From NCBI RefSeq assembly GCF_019175285.1, contig NC_056527.1:120553273-120617272 (forward strand): 64,000 bases of DNA, in the 5' to 3' direction. A model generated the notes under the pieces. That model saw only the letters and a program-made list of their open reading frames with translations, was not told the origin of the DNA and searched no databases. Positions 23,201-35,100 of this stretch are shown here, piece by piece. The DNA is from Sceloporus undulatus. Taxonomy: Eukaryota > Chordata > Lepidosauria > Squamata > Phrynosomatidae. Within the stretch, counting starts at the first letter, position 1; the number at the start of each line of letters is the position of its first letter. Made by a program: the position numbers and the translations under genes.

Positions 23201-25090
23201 AAATTCACACCCTTAGAATTAGAGGAATGCAGAGCCCAGGAATTGGTTCTGAGTGCCAGAATTGACAAACAGCTCATGGTCACCCTGCCACACATAAACC
23301 CACTCTTCAACTTACTGTAGCCCATTTCGGCATGGTATAGTTTCATAAAGGGGTGGGGAGGGACCCAGTGTTGTTGTTACTAGTGCATCCAGATTTCTTG
23401 CTGATCTATTGCCAACCACCCAGAGACCTGCCAGTAGGTCCAGATCTACTGCCTGGAGGACCAAAGAAAATTGTTCTCACTGTAACTGTCCTTTTCAGGG
23501 GACGCCACCGTAACAATCTCTCACCGCTACACTCCCAAAGAGCAGCTCAAGAAGCACACGATCCTTGCTGACATTGTGGTTGCAGCTGCAGGTGAGCTCC
23601 TGGGTTGGAAAGGAAAGGGGAGGCTGTAAGCAGATGCTCTTGGAGGGCATGCCTGCAATTCCTTTAAAGGTGGTGCTAAGAATAACCCTGGGAAGGATTC
23701 CTCTAGGATCCTGATACCACAGAGTCTCATTCTCTCTCTCCCTCTCCACATACTTCTTCATGCAACTGGCTAGAGCCCTGTGGGGTGGAATGAGAAGCTT
23801 CATTTACTGGGGTCTCAGACTTGGATCTTTGATGCCAGGCTTTAGCTTTGTGCTTTGGATACTTGCCCACAGTTACAGTCGGTACATACCATGATGTCCT
23901 CACCTGTTTGTTCCTGTCTCATTCAATTGCAGGTATTCCTAATCTGATTACAGCAGATATGATCAAAGAAGGAGCTGCCGTTATCGACGTCGGCATAAAC
24001 AGAGTCCAGGATCCAGTTACCGCCAAACCAAAACTTGTTGGAGATGTGGATTTTGAAGGTAGGGAAGGAAATAACTTTTTGCAAGGTCTAAATAATCCTA
24101 GCTCCACTTTTACTGATCTTTCTTTGACTTGGTCAGACAGGGAAACTGTACTCAGAGAGTCATAGCTTTAAAAAAAATTGTGTTGCTCTTCCAAAAGGCT
24201 GTGAATGAGCTTGATGACAAATATATCATGTCACTTAATATTTTAACACCCCTCCGGCCCCAAAAGTGGATAGTGTTTCTTCCTTGTAACTTAATCTGTC
24301 AATTTCTAAGTTGGAAGAAACAGCTGCCAGGCTGGGTGTTTTTTGAGCCCTTTTGGCAGCAGGGAGGGAAGTCCTGCTTGTGACCATATTTCAGTCATTC
24401 GTGGCACAAGTTCAGGTTACTGAAAGCTGCAATATGAAGTCTGTTCCGTGCAGGTGGACATGGAGTTACTCTACTGTAAGCACAGGCTTGTTGCAACTTG
24501 AACTAGGCAGGATGTAACCTTTAGATTTGGCTGGGGATTTCATTAGCATTACTTAGGGCTGCCAGAGTATGCTTAAATTGCTCAAGAGTTTGGCTTCTGC
24601 CCCATCATCCCTTTTGCCTCCTATGCTTCTCCTCTGATAGTCTACTGCTCTGATGCCATCGTTTGTGGCACTGCAGTGCTCCATCGCCTTTCAAGGCTTT
24701 TAGACTGGAGAACAAGAGGGGGCTTCATTCTGGATGTGGAAATACATTGATCTTTTTTGGGGCTGACCAAAGTTAAGACTAGTCAGTCTGGAGTAGTGGT
24801 TGGAGTGCTGGACTTGGGACACTGGGAGACCAGGGTTGGGATCCCTTCTCAGCCATGGAAACCCACTGGGTGCCTTTGGGCAACTCACACACAAAAACTA
24901 ACTCCCTCTTAACAAATCTTAGGTCATTTGGTTTTCTCTTTTTCTTTAAGGAGTAAAACAGAAAGCCAGCTACATCACTCCAGTCCCCGGCGGGGTTGGC
25001 CCCATGACTGTGGCCATGCTCATGAAGAACACCATCATCGCTGCCAAGAAGATGCTGAGGCCTTCGGAGCTGGCAGCCCTCAGCGCTTAA
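17212..25090 (+). CDS. MTHFD2: Bifunctional methylenetetrahydrofolate dehydrogenase/cyclohydrolase, mitochondrial
   Basis: Eight coding exons: 17,212-17,333, 19,929-20,113, 21,596-21,718, 22,250-22,402, 22,502-22,609, 23,499-23,591, 23,933-24,058 and 24,951-25,090. All use GT-AG introns and join in phase to give 349 residues (350 recalled for human). The enzyme oxidises 5,10-methylene-THF to methenyl-THF with NAD, then hydrolyses it to 10-formyl-THF in the mitochondrial matrix. Residues 1-40 form a basic, alanine/leucine-rich leader. SYVLNK holds the catalytic Tyr91 and Lys95 (human Lys88). [31 protein letters not shown] and SHRYT (the NAD, Mg and phosphate site arginines) follow, then [14 protein letters not shown]. 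The C-terminus ([12 protein letters not shown]) is shorter than and different from the human one I recall. SLC4A5 converges from the right, as in mammals. Confidence 0.97.
17371..17820. repeat. Tandem array of inverted repeats in MTHFD2 intron 1
   Basis: A 39-bp arm at 17,371-17,409 (GGTCTGTGGAGCCTCCCTGG, then ..AGTCTACCTGA) is answered by its inverse at 17,444-17,482 with 36 of 39 positions matching, around a 34-base loop. The arm recurs in direct orientation at about 17,577-17,613 and 17,781-17,815, about 205 bp apart. A partial inverse lies at 17,660-17,680. So a unit of about 205 bp, itself a hairpin, is repeated roughly two and a half times, with triplet-rich spacers (ATC, GCT, CAG). Confidence 0.8.
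17975..18135. mobile_element. Foldback MITE, family 1 (partial)
   Basis: CCTGGCTCAATGATGCTGGG on one side, GGAACTACATTCCCCGGGAT and CTATTTCTGCAGTGTGG on the other; the left tip is missing. Confidence 0.65.
18245..18353 (+). mobile_element. CR1 LINE 3' end
   Basis: ATGGAGAGTTCCTGCATGGC, GGTTGGACTGGATCAGGGCC, then TCTTCCAACTCTGTGATTCT: the sense-strand form of the CR1 tail seen inverted at 14,162. Confidence 0.8.
24785..24925 (+). mobile_element. tRNA-derived SINE, 5' part
   Basis: Has the tRNA-like B-box segment (GGGAGACCAGGGTTGGGATC) and CAGCCATGGAAACCCACTGG, in MTHFD2 intron 7. Confidence 0.75.
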
Positions 25091-25671
25091 TGCTTAATGT
25101 GGGACTTGATCTGGCGAAAAAGCAACATTCCTTGCTGCTCCCCAAACACAAGTGGAAAAGCCATGCAATATTTATTTGTTGAAGGAGGAAAGTTCATTGG
25201 ACAGATATTTATTTGCAGCGTATTGTGCCAAGGCAGAATGTGTCCTCATGCAGAGCGCGGTGTGCGAATCCTACCGTTCCAGCAGCTGCGCCTTAAGTAA
25301 CCATGTGCCAGCTTGAGGATGCGTCTGCTTCTGATGCGTAACTTAAGGGCCAAGAATGGATGGGGAGCGTGCAAAAGGCATTAGTATGTATTTGGTGCAA
25401 GGTCAACTAACAAACCTCAGATGAATTTATTTTCTACAAAGTCTTATTTATATGGCATTTTAATAAGCCCTTCTAACAAAGCGATTTCTAGTTTGTTTTG
25501 AGTACTCTCTGATCCTGTACGTTTTTAAAAGGATGGAGTGGTCTTAAATGCTAAGTGGTGCTTAAGGCATAGTGTTAAGAAATCTGGCTGAAGTTCGTCA
25601 GGCCTTGCTAAGCTTGCTTGCTTGCTTGCTCTTTTACACAGGCAGTTAGCAAACATTGCGGGTTGTGTCCG

Positions 25672-25677
25672 AATAAA
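25672..25677 (+). terminator. MTHFD2 poly(A) signal
   Basis: AATAAA in TCCGAATAAAAAGG, about 580 bases after the stop codon. The 3' UTR before it is AT-rich and free of obvious repeats. Confidence 0.75.
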
Positions 25678-26129
25678 AAGGAGCCTGTATCCCTTGTCGT
25701 CTGTGAGGTTTCATCATGTGCTCTGACTAAGGTTGTGGGAATGGGCTGCAGTGGCACTGTAAAGCACAAGTGCTGTGCATGAAAAAGGTCTCTGCTTTAT
25801 TCTTTCATTGCTTCTCTTAAGGTTACCCAAAGCTCCCTCTTCCTCCATGGAGCACTGGTGCTGAGATAGAAGGGGCCCTGTGTGGTTTCTATGCCCCTGT
25901 AGTGCAAATGTGGCCACACTTTGGCCCCTGGGCTGAATGCAACCCTTGAACACCCCTTTTATTGCTCCCAATATTCCCAACCTCCCACCTTTTTTTAAAA
26001 ATAATAAACATATTAAAAAAAAGCAAGGCAATATTTTGGACACTCTGCCCCACAAACCAAGCAGTGCCCCAGTACATCAACATACAAAAATACCCCACAA
26101 GAACATACAAAATTACACTTCCACTCTGA

Positions 26130-26335
26130 CCCCAGAACCATGTGTGCATGCAAGTCACCTGTTGACTTATGGAGACCCCATCAATTTCATGGGGTGGTTT
26201 GGCCAATTCCTTTCTCTGAAAGAGCCTACAGCACATGGGGTTCCCTGGCAGTCTCCCATCCAAGAACTAACCAAGCATAACCTACTTAGCTTCCAGGATC
26301 AGACTGGATCCGGTACCTTCAGTGTATTTAGGTCT
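26130..26335 (-). mobile_element. 5S rRNA-headed SINE (SINE3-type)
   Basis: Read on the minus strand it begins like 5S rRNA: GATCCTGGAAGCTAAGTAGG, then TGGTTAGTTCTTGGATGGGA, then GACTGCCAGGGAACC and TGCTGTAGG. This covers the 5S internal promoter region with many substitutions. Downstream is a body and GGGGTCTCCATAAGTCAACA, which matches the tail of the tRNA-headed SINEs in this window (CCATAAGTCGGAAATGACTT). So the head is 5S-like and the tail is shared with another SINE family. Confidence 0.75.
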
Positions 26336-26449
26336 CAGCCTCTTGTGCTAGTCCTGAAAATACATGACTACTAGTGCACCAGGCACATGAAATCACTGGG
26401 ACATACATTACAATGCATGTACTGACTTCACTGGGTCTATGCCAAGCCA

Positions 26450-26660
26450 GGATGGTGTGGTCTGAGTGTTGGCTCTGGAGACCAGGGTTCAAATCCTTGG
26501 CTATGAAAACCACTGGCAGACCTTAATCAAGTCGCATGCACTCAGCCTCAGTGGAAAGCAAAGGCAAACCCCCTCTGAACAAAACTTGCCAAGAAACCCT
26601 GTTTGCTTTAGGGTTGCTGTAAGTCAGAAACAACTTGGAGTCACACAACTGACTTGTGGG
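26450..26660 (+). mobile_element. tRNA-derived SINE, near full length
   Basis: tRNA-like head (GGAGACCAGGGTTCAAATCC), central body (CAGCCTCAGTGGAAAGCAAA) and tail (GTAAGTCAGAAACAACTTGG). Confidence 0.8.
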
Positions 26661-28063
26661 CCATCCCAGTATTGGGGTGATTTAATATTGTTTAGCATCT
26701 TGAAGGATTGACAGTTGGGCCACTTAAGGAACGCATCACAAGCCGAGGAGGTTCAAGAAGTTTATTATATTGCGTTATAATACAAGTGGTGACTATATTA
26801 CCACAGTAGAAGTCTAGGTCTGCAAATCTGTTCCTGTTGAAACCTGGTCTGTGAGTAGTATCTGTGTGTCTGTGTGGTTTTACTTTTTGAGAACCAAGTA
26901 TCTCAAGGGCTGGGATTTATAAATGCCCTCTTGATTTGCATATTCTACACAAAACAGGATTGTAAAAACAACCTAAAGGCATTAGATGCCATAGCCAACC
27001 ACGCTGTGGTTACTCTCGCAGATGGTGCTGGTACAAAAGAAGTGAGCGAAATATACAAAGACCTCCTCCGTTCAAGTTCAAATGTTGATCACAACAAGAA
27101 AGAAATCGGTTGCTGTTGCCCAAGCATAACGCTGTTGCATTTTGTTTCTTTGCATCCAACTGCTAACAGGTACCTGATCCAAATGACGTGATAAATATAG
27201 GATAACAAATTCAAGTTTTTCTTTTACCGTCACTTTATATATACAAAGTCACAAGGAAGCGATGTTGAAACCAGGCGCAGTATTTGGCAGGACAGGAATT
27301 TCTGTACACGAGAGTCCTGCTCCGGAGGAAAGCCCATTTCATAAAGAAATATGGGGTTATCCTTGTTAAGCTGTTTTGAAATTGAAAATTATATTGTCTG
27401 TATCTTTCCTTTCCTTTAGGAAAAAGGTTAACAGAAATGTATTCAAGTGGGGAACATGTGGGCAACTGTGGGATGTCAAGAGGCCAGTTTTCTTCCCCTG
27501 GAACCCTTCTGGATTGAAACACTGGGGAAATGTGGGCAAAATCCCATACGCTCCCCATAGAGAGAGGAAGATGGAACTGGGAGAATCCCAGTTACCATTG
27601 ATCTGGATTCCTCAAGAGATGAGAATGCAGGCAAGGTGGCACAAGCCCATTGCAGGTAACTACACAATTCCTCCCTTGCCCAACACTGCCAACTGTGAGC
27701 AGGGTAAACAAAGGTTGCCCTTGTTCTCTTAACTTTGGGCAGGACAAGGGCATCCCTGGTGCAGAGAGGAATGGGGAACTCTGTTCCTCAACATGAAGGC
27801 AATGAGGATTTGGGGGGTTAAAGGATGCCAGAGGAGGAGGGCAGTTGCCCAACATACCAGCTTGGTCCTGGGGTAAAATTCATTTCCCCCAAAGGCCAGT
27901 TCCCTGTTCTCCATCTGCAGAAGTGGTTGCAGTAGTGACAAAGGTTAGGCCCATGGTGCTGGAACTCACAATACTTTAGTTTGAATGTTTAATACACAAC
28001 TTTTAGGCTCAGTTCGTTTCTGTTTTGAGTTGGCTTGGCCTAAACTAGAAAGGCAGGGCTGCA

Positions 28064-28069
28064 TTTATT
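28064..28069 (-). terminator. Candidate SLC4A5 poly(A) signal
   Basis: AATAAA on the minus strand, about 980 bases after the SLC4A5 stop. A second candidate is at 26,761-26,766. Neither can be confirmed by sequence alone. Confidence 0.35.
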
Positions 28070-29043
28070 CTTGCTCTTCTTACCATCCGAGGATGACTTT
28101 TCACGGTAGGTACCAACGTTTCGTTCAAGGGAATGCGATTCTTCACTAAGTGTCTTCTGGAAAGTAGCAACGAGTCATTTCAGCCTTTTTTTCCCCGCTG
28201 CGAGAAAGTCTTTGGAAATGGGTTTCAAAGGCTATTCACAGTTTGGGACTTAATTCTGCACAAAATTCATTCCAGAAGTGCAGAAGGAAGAATGATGCCA
28301 AGGCAGAAACCAGAACCTCTTGAGAGAAAAGACTGGGATGGCGATAATGGTTTCCAGTTATCCTGAAGGAGGCTGTGGCAATCCCAGTATGAGCCGACAC
28401 AGAATTTCCCCTCCTTCAGGGGAAATTGGCCTTTCTTGTGAACAAATCCATACAAGACTTCTCTCTATTCTGCTTTCCTTATTTCTGCTTTCCTACATCC
28501 TAAGTTGGCTTTCTGGTCATTCAAAAGAGCTATGCAGCTGCCTTTTTGGGGTGCATGCAAAGAGGAATCCTGTGGCTCTTGGTGTTTGCAATACTGGTTC
28601 TGGAGAAAGCTGCCAGTTCCGCTGAGAGAGACCCAGCCGCCCATTGAAAACTGCAAGGCCATCTGCAAAAGAAAAGTGGAAGGTCCAACGTGGAAGGATT
28701 GGGTGCAGAGCAGTCAATGGTTGCTATGGAAGATGCCCAAGTCCAAGGGGGAGGATGCAGCTCTGTTTCCCAAAACCAGGTAAGTTCATTTGTTCCCAAA
28801 GTCCTGAAGTATGAATCCCATTCGCCGGGACAGATCTCATGTTAGGTTTTCATCCTTGCACCTGGCCAAAACAGGAGAGAGGTCCACAAATAGTCTACTT
28901 TTCAGGTGTTAAATTTCAGAGCGGAGGAAGAGGGCCAAGGGCCCAGGGCTCCCCTCCTCAGTCTCACGCAGAGAGAAAAACAAAACTGTGACCGGTATGT
29001 ATATATTTATATCTATATAAGAGCAAAGGGAGCAGCGCTGGGA

Positions 29044-29127
29044 CTATAGCGTGGTCTCGCTGCCCATGTCCCGCGCGTGTTTTTCCGTGTCGGTGTCTTC
29101 ATAATCCGACTCCATCTCTATCTTCAC
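29044..29127 (-). CDS. SLC4A5: SLC4A5 terminal exon with ETTL PDZ ligand
   Basis: When joined directly to the exon ending at 31,752 it reads [12 protein letters not shown] and so on for 27 residues, ending GSETTL and TAG. This resembles the C-termini I recall for NBCe1-C (..RIELEPED..GTETTL) and NBCn1 (..KISFEDEP..AETSL), a class I PDZ ligand. If the upstream optional exons are included, the exon is read in another frame and stops almost at once (TGA at 29,124-29,126). The acceptor is TTCCGCAG. Confidence 0.85.
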   Translation of the reverse strand: MKIEMESDYEDTDTEKHARDMGSETTL

Positions 29128-32100
29128 CTGCGGAACGGCACAGATGGGGTTTCGGGAGTAGTTAAAGGCAGGAGAAGATGGGCAGGAGATCTTCAGGTGA
29201 AGCGTAATGCTGGAAGGGAACCAGGGAAGGGAGAGTTAGAGCTCCGTGTTGAGACTTGAGAAGTTTGCAGGCATGGCTTTCAAATGGGTGGCTGTAATAT
29301 TTAGGTGAGTTAAAGTTTAGCATAGTGTTGGAGTAGGACTCTGGAAGCCAGGGTTCAAATCTCTGCTCTCAGTCCCTGAAAACCCCATGTTGGTTTGCCT
29401 TAGGGTTGCCTTTGTATTGAAGGCACACGACAACAAAATATATAGGCATCGTGCCTGACTCCTTTCTGTGTCTTTTTTTGGGCACGACGGAGACTTCCAA
29501 CATTGGAAGCAGTTGGCTGGGTTTCTAAGGCTATCTAAGAGTATCCCTGGCTCTAGCATGGTATAAATATCTGCTGGTGGAGTTATGCTAAGTTTGCTTT
29601 ACACAATTCCTTTAATGAGTGCAAGCATAGGAAGACATATGTGGCTGAATGGCTGAAGCACATGGCTAACAACCTCACAGGCACCTGCAGTTTACAATGC
29701 ACATTTGCATGCTACTTGCATGCATTTGCATGTCCTTTAATGTGCAATTACATATGCAGTGGTAGCATGTGTAGGACTTTGCTTACGGTGCTGTCAGCTG
29801 GATACAAGTGTTGTGCATCATCCACAAAATTCACTCTGTGAGTGTAGCACAACTTGCATTAACAAGCTACTGGCCGGAGTTATGTGCTGGTTGTGCAATG
29901 CTGCCTTAGTTGTAAATCACAACATTGCACAACCGAACCCAGTGCATATGTGCAACATGCAACTGTTCACATTGCACATGGAAACTCATGGCACAATGGA
30001 GCCACATGGGGGACTTCCACAACCTTGATGTAAATACAACTCAGGTCTGCATATTACTTGTGTTTCTCTCTTATGAGCTGCCTTGGGGGAAGTGGGGCTA
30101 GAAATAAAGCGTAGTATACAATACCATCCGCTGACGTGTACCGTTTACCTGCGGTCCAGGTCTGACCCGTTCGGAGAAGAATCAGAATGCAACGCTCCAA
30201 CTGAAAGACCTCTTTCCTGGAGGGAAACACAGGGGTCTATGAAACTGTTTCAGGCAAAGCCAGAACAAAACAGGAGGCAAAAGGGGCCGAGAGCGAGGAT
30301 GAGAGAAAGGCTGCAAAGGGAAATGCCCAGAGAGCCAGGTTGCCTCTTTCCACCACTGACTATGAAAAGGGATGAAACCCTCTTGCTGTATCCATGATCA
30401 TGGCTGTCCTTGGCCAAATCGTGCCCCACAGATTCATTTTCTAAAATGGGCTTTGGGGGCCACCACCAGAAGCGCCTCCCCTCCTTCCCACTCTCCAGTT
30501 TGACCTTTAAGGCAGAGGAAGAGGTCAGTGATGGGTATCAAACCATGGAGGAACAACAGGGAGTGTGTCCATTGGCTTCCAAAGGAGACCCAAGGCTTTT
30601 TAATACACCAGGTGGCAATTTCTGTAGGCATTTCCCTTCCCATCTTTGAGTAATTGGCAAAAAGCGCAACCCACCAGGACACAACCCCCTGGAAATATGG
30701 GCTGGAGAGATGCAAGTGAGTTCATTGTTGTTGTGTTACGAAATTCCTGGTGAATCACATATAAAGGCTTGGAAAGTGTCAGCGGTTAGTTTTAACGTCC
30801 GGCCCAAACCTTCAGCGCACTACTTACTGGGAACACAACGGACACTGTTTTGGGATTCTGGTGGGACGGTTTCCATTGGGATTGTAATGACAGAGGGAGA
30901 TGGGAACTTGGGCTGGGAAGGAAAGAAGAGGAGAAAGAGACGAGTTCAGATTCTGGACAATGCAAGACTCGGACTAACAGGAAAGGCAGACGGTCTTAAC
31001 AACACAACTGGTCCAGATCCACTTTACACAATTGGACTGGGAGAGGGCCAGGTTATACAACTACTTTTTCCAAAGTAATTTTTCCTTTTTGTTTTAACTT
31101 GGGGGGGATCAGGAAAATGGACTAGATCTTCCAAATTTCCACTAGGCCAAAAAGTGCTTTTGTGGAACAGGATCTGAGCCGAAAAGCCTGAATGCTGGTC
31201 CCCAAATTCCCAGAGAAAGCCTAAGAATATCAGAGCAGCCATCTACAATAGGCCTTCCACATTTGCTGGGACCCAGGACCCCGTGAAAGTGGAAAAACCA
31301 CTAATAATAATAATAATAATAATAAAATACTATTTTTTAACCTGAAAGAACACCTTTCTACGAATCTCTAGGTCCTCCAGCACAACTTTATAGCCAATGT
31401 TTGCCATAAGCTGATCATAGAATAGTGCTGGAGGGCCAAAAAATGCCTAGAGAAGTGTTCGCTAGGGATTTCTAGCCCAAAAAGTAAATTCTGGCAAGAG
31501 TAGAGCTGCCCTGGAGGGCTAGAGATTCCCAGAGAGAACATATGAATCAAATGTGGAGGCGGACGCAGGGGCAGGACCTGAGTGCAATAGCCATCCCCTC
31601 CTTGACCGAAATAATCCCCAGCCTCTGGCTGTTTTTGCCTTTGCCGATGGTGCTCCATGGACCTAAAGCTCTGAGGGCATCTGGGCACATGGCCGAATGT
31701 CGGCTGGCGAGAGAGCGGCGCAAGCTCTGCCCGCCAGCGTGACGGACGCACCTCGTCAGAGCTCTCCTCCTCCCCTTTGTTGCCTTTCTTTTTCTTCTTC
31801 TTCTTCTTGTCGTCCTCCTTCTTCTTGTCCTTCTCAGGGATGATGTTGTCTATCCAAGCCAAGTCATGCTGGGAAAAGATCAGGTCCAGCATCTTCCGGA
31901 CTAAGATCAGGGCTAAGATCTGGAAGGAAGACAGGTGCAACATCACCAAAACCTCTCACCAGCCGGAAGGTAGGATCGGTTTGGCAACTTATACTGGCCG
32001 GGCAGGAGATGGGGCCATGGGTCATGATCGCATCTTTCAGGGGTGCTGCAATTGCACATTCCTCCATGGCAGGAGGTGGGCTAGCTGGCCCTTCTGCTTT

Positions 32101-35100
32101 TAAGAATCTATGATTTTAGGGCAAAGGATGCTGGAAAATCACAACAGATTGGGTTCTGTTTTTTAAATGAGGTTTAGAGGGGCTTTGGGAAACAAGTGTG
32201 GGGGGCTTCATAGCCATTCAGTTGGGGCCCAAGAGCTGCATGTGGTTTTACCAAACCCCTGATTTAGAGGGCTGCACAAATGAGAACAGATAATAATAAT
32301 TAGCTTACACATTGTAAACCACTTTGGGAATGCTTAAGTGCAGTGGTCAGTGGTATAGAAATTACTATTGCTAATAATAATAATACAGTAATAATAATAA
32401 TAATAATAATAATAATGTATAGTACATATTAATATTGTACAGTCACCCCTCTTTTTTGCAGGCTTGGGATCCACATTCTTGATTACTGATGGAGGGGCGA
32501 CTTCCGTTATCATCAATGGGGTGCACCCCATTCAAGCCTATGGGGCTTGAATACATGCGAGTCTCCATTTTCCTGAGGTGAGGGGATCTGGAACAGATCC
32601 CCGTGAAAACAGAGGGTCAATTGTATATTATAATATGTATCATAGGTTATAAATGATGATGATGATGATGATAAGATCCGGTGTGGCAAAGTGGTTTGAG
32701 TGTTGGACTATGACATTGGGAGACTCGGGTTCAATTCCCCACTTGGCCTTTAAACCCACTGAGGGATCCTGGGCAAGCCACACACTCTTAGCCTCTCAAG
32801 GGAAGGCAATGGCAAACCTCCTCTGGACAATTCTGCCAAGACACCCCCCATGATAAGGTTCCCTTTAATTGGAAATGACTAGAAGGCACGCAACAATAAC
32901 AAATGCAGCTCTCCCGCTTGCTATGCCACTGGTTTTGCAGATGGAGCTGTCCATAGCAAGCCCTTGAGTGGCCGCTTGGCCGCTTACCATGACAGGGAAG
33001 ATGATGGCGGCCACCGTGGATTTCAGGATCCAGAGGACGGCCAGGCAGACGATTTGGACCACGGTGAAGAGGTGGATCCGCCGCAAGGGAACGTGCCGGA
33101 GGTAGACGTAGTCAGGCTGGTGCTTGGCTGGCATCAGGAAGAGCTTGCAACGGTCCCAGAACTATGGGAGAGGAGGGAAGCGCGCGAGACGTGAATGCCA
33201 GTTTGGGGGGTTGTGTAGGGCATTGGGAGGGCAGGACAGAGATGGGAACTATTGCAGGCACACCTCTGTTAGCAAAACCTCTGAGAAAGTCTGTATCTAC
33301 ACTGCAGCATTAATGCAGTTTGACACTACTTTAACTATCATGGCTCAGCGTTATGGAATCTTGTAGGTTTTTTGGAGATATTTAGCCTTCTCTGTCGGAG
33401 CGCTCTGGTGCCACAACAAACTACAATTCCCAGGATTCCAAAGCTCTTAAGGGACCCTTGGAAATTTTGGTCCCAGTCCCTGAGGTCTTGCTGAGAGCTT
33501 TCTACAAGTGGCAAAGAAACACACAAAAAAGAAGGACAGCAATGGGGGAAGAGACCCAGAGAATCACACATTCGGTACAAGGCTGAGCAAATACTTGACA
33601 TTCCTACCTGGATGCCATTGAGCGAGGCAACTCCCATGTAGAGAAAGACGCCGTACAGCACAGGCATCGGGATGTACTACGAAGCAAGAGACATGGCACA
33701 CCTCTTTATCAGAACTGTACATGGGTTTTTCAGATGGGCTAATCATCTGAGGCACTTGCCTTTGAAAACACTAAGGTGAGAGCCCTGCGCATGGACCCCT
33801 TGGGCATGCAGAGAAACCCAGGCTGAGATGTTCCACCGATGAGACACACACAACTTTACTCTCATGGGGTTATGCACTGGTTGTGCAATGCTGCCTTGTT
33901 AATGAGTTGCAACACTACACAACACAATGAGCATGGGCATCTCCATGCACCCTGTGCAACATGCATGATGCTCATGTGCATTCATGGCACAGTGGCACCA
34001 CATATGCAACTCTACTTCTGGGACCATGAACTGAATGCAGACTTTGCACCTCAGATAAAAATGCCACAGGGAAACTTAAGACATGAACAGGAGTCCAGTG
34101 CCTCTGAGTACATGTGCATTATTTCCAAGTAAACACCTACATGTTGGTATCCTGTTGGTGACATAGATATACATCAGTGTAATTTATGCATGCATACGCC
34201 TCTTTTGGATGTGCAAATGGAGGGTTATCATCCAGCGCAGTTGAGGCAAAGTGCTGCACTGGAATTAATCCGATATCCTAGATTAGGCAGATAAATCTTT
34301 GCAGTTTTCATTGTCAGGTACGTCAAGGAAAAGGTTTTCTCCTGGCTGAGATTGTGAGACTTTTGCATACCTTTCTTTTTTTTAATGCTCAGTGAACATT
34401 TCCTTATTACCATATATTTGATTGTACTGCATCTGGAAATGGGATGTTTTACCTTTAAAATAGGAGCCAGGAAGACAGAAATCCCGGTCAGGACAAAGAC
34501 AATGATCCCGGTGACCCTCTGCTCCCTGTTAAAAGGACAAAGACCATGAAACCACACAAGAGAACCTTTTGTTGGAAAGCAACTTTCCTGTTTTCTTCCC
34601 AGATTGCAATGATTTTCAGAACAATCTCTCTCCCCTCCAGATATTTGGTGGATTTCATGACTCCCAGATAAGTGTGCATAGCTTCCAAGTGAACTGTGCA
34701 AGATGTGCATTTAAGCAATTGCCTCTTTGTTACTATTATTACTTCGCTCTGTGAAGTCTCTATCAGAACTGAGCCATGCAAACCAGGGAAGGTATTTTTA
34801 TGACTCCTTGCCCTGCTTTATGGAAGCTTCTAGCCAAAGTAAAAAGTGTGGGGTAGGAAGATTATATTGCTTTGAAAGACTGCAAAACCTGTTGTCATCA
34901 GAGATGGGAGCAAGAATGCCCTTATCTTACTATAAAGCCTGCTGGGTGTAACCTTTGCTTCCCTCCAGCCTTAAGCAAAAGAAGGCAAAATTCACTCCCA
35001 ACTGGGCAGAGAAAGTGAGCATAACTGTAGGGATGTTGGACACAATGGGAGAAGTTTATTCCAAAATATTCAAAAATGGTTGAAAAACTGAGTGTCAGGA

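Larger units (their letters stand above)
25691..29043. other. Region between the convergent MTHFD2 and SLC4A5 genes
   Basis: Contains no recognisable coding exon. Part of it must be the minus-strand 3' UTR of SLC4A5. Candidate antisense poly(A) signals (TTTATT on the plus strand) are at 28,064-28,069 and 26,761-26,766. Two SINEs lie at 26,130-26,660. Confidence 0.5.

Noticed and set aside
26224-26325. 5S rRNA gene
   Set aside because: Too many substitutions and attached to a SINE body and tail.
26874-27191. Plus-strand open frame (LKALDAIANHAVVTLADGAG..) after MTHFD2
   Set aside because: Hydrophilic middle looks protein-like, but it has no splice context, no recognisable family and a poor start. 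It lies in presumed SLC4A5 antisense 3' UTR.
32675-32902. tRNA gene
   Set aside because: Box-like sequence is part of a SINE head that recurs many times, with no cloverleaf or tRNA end.
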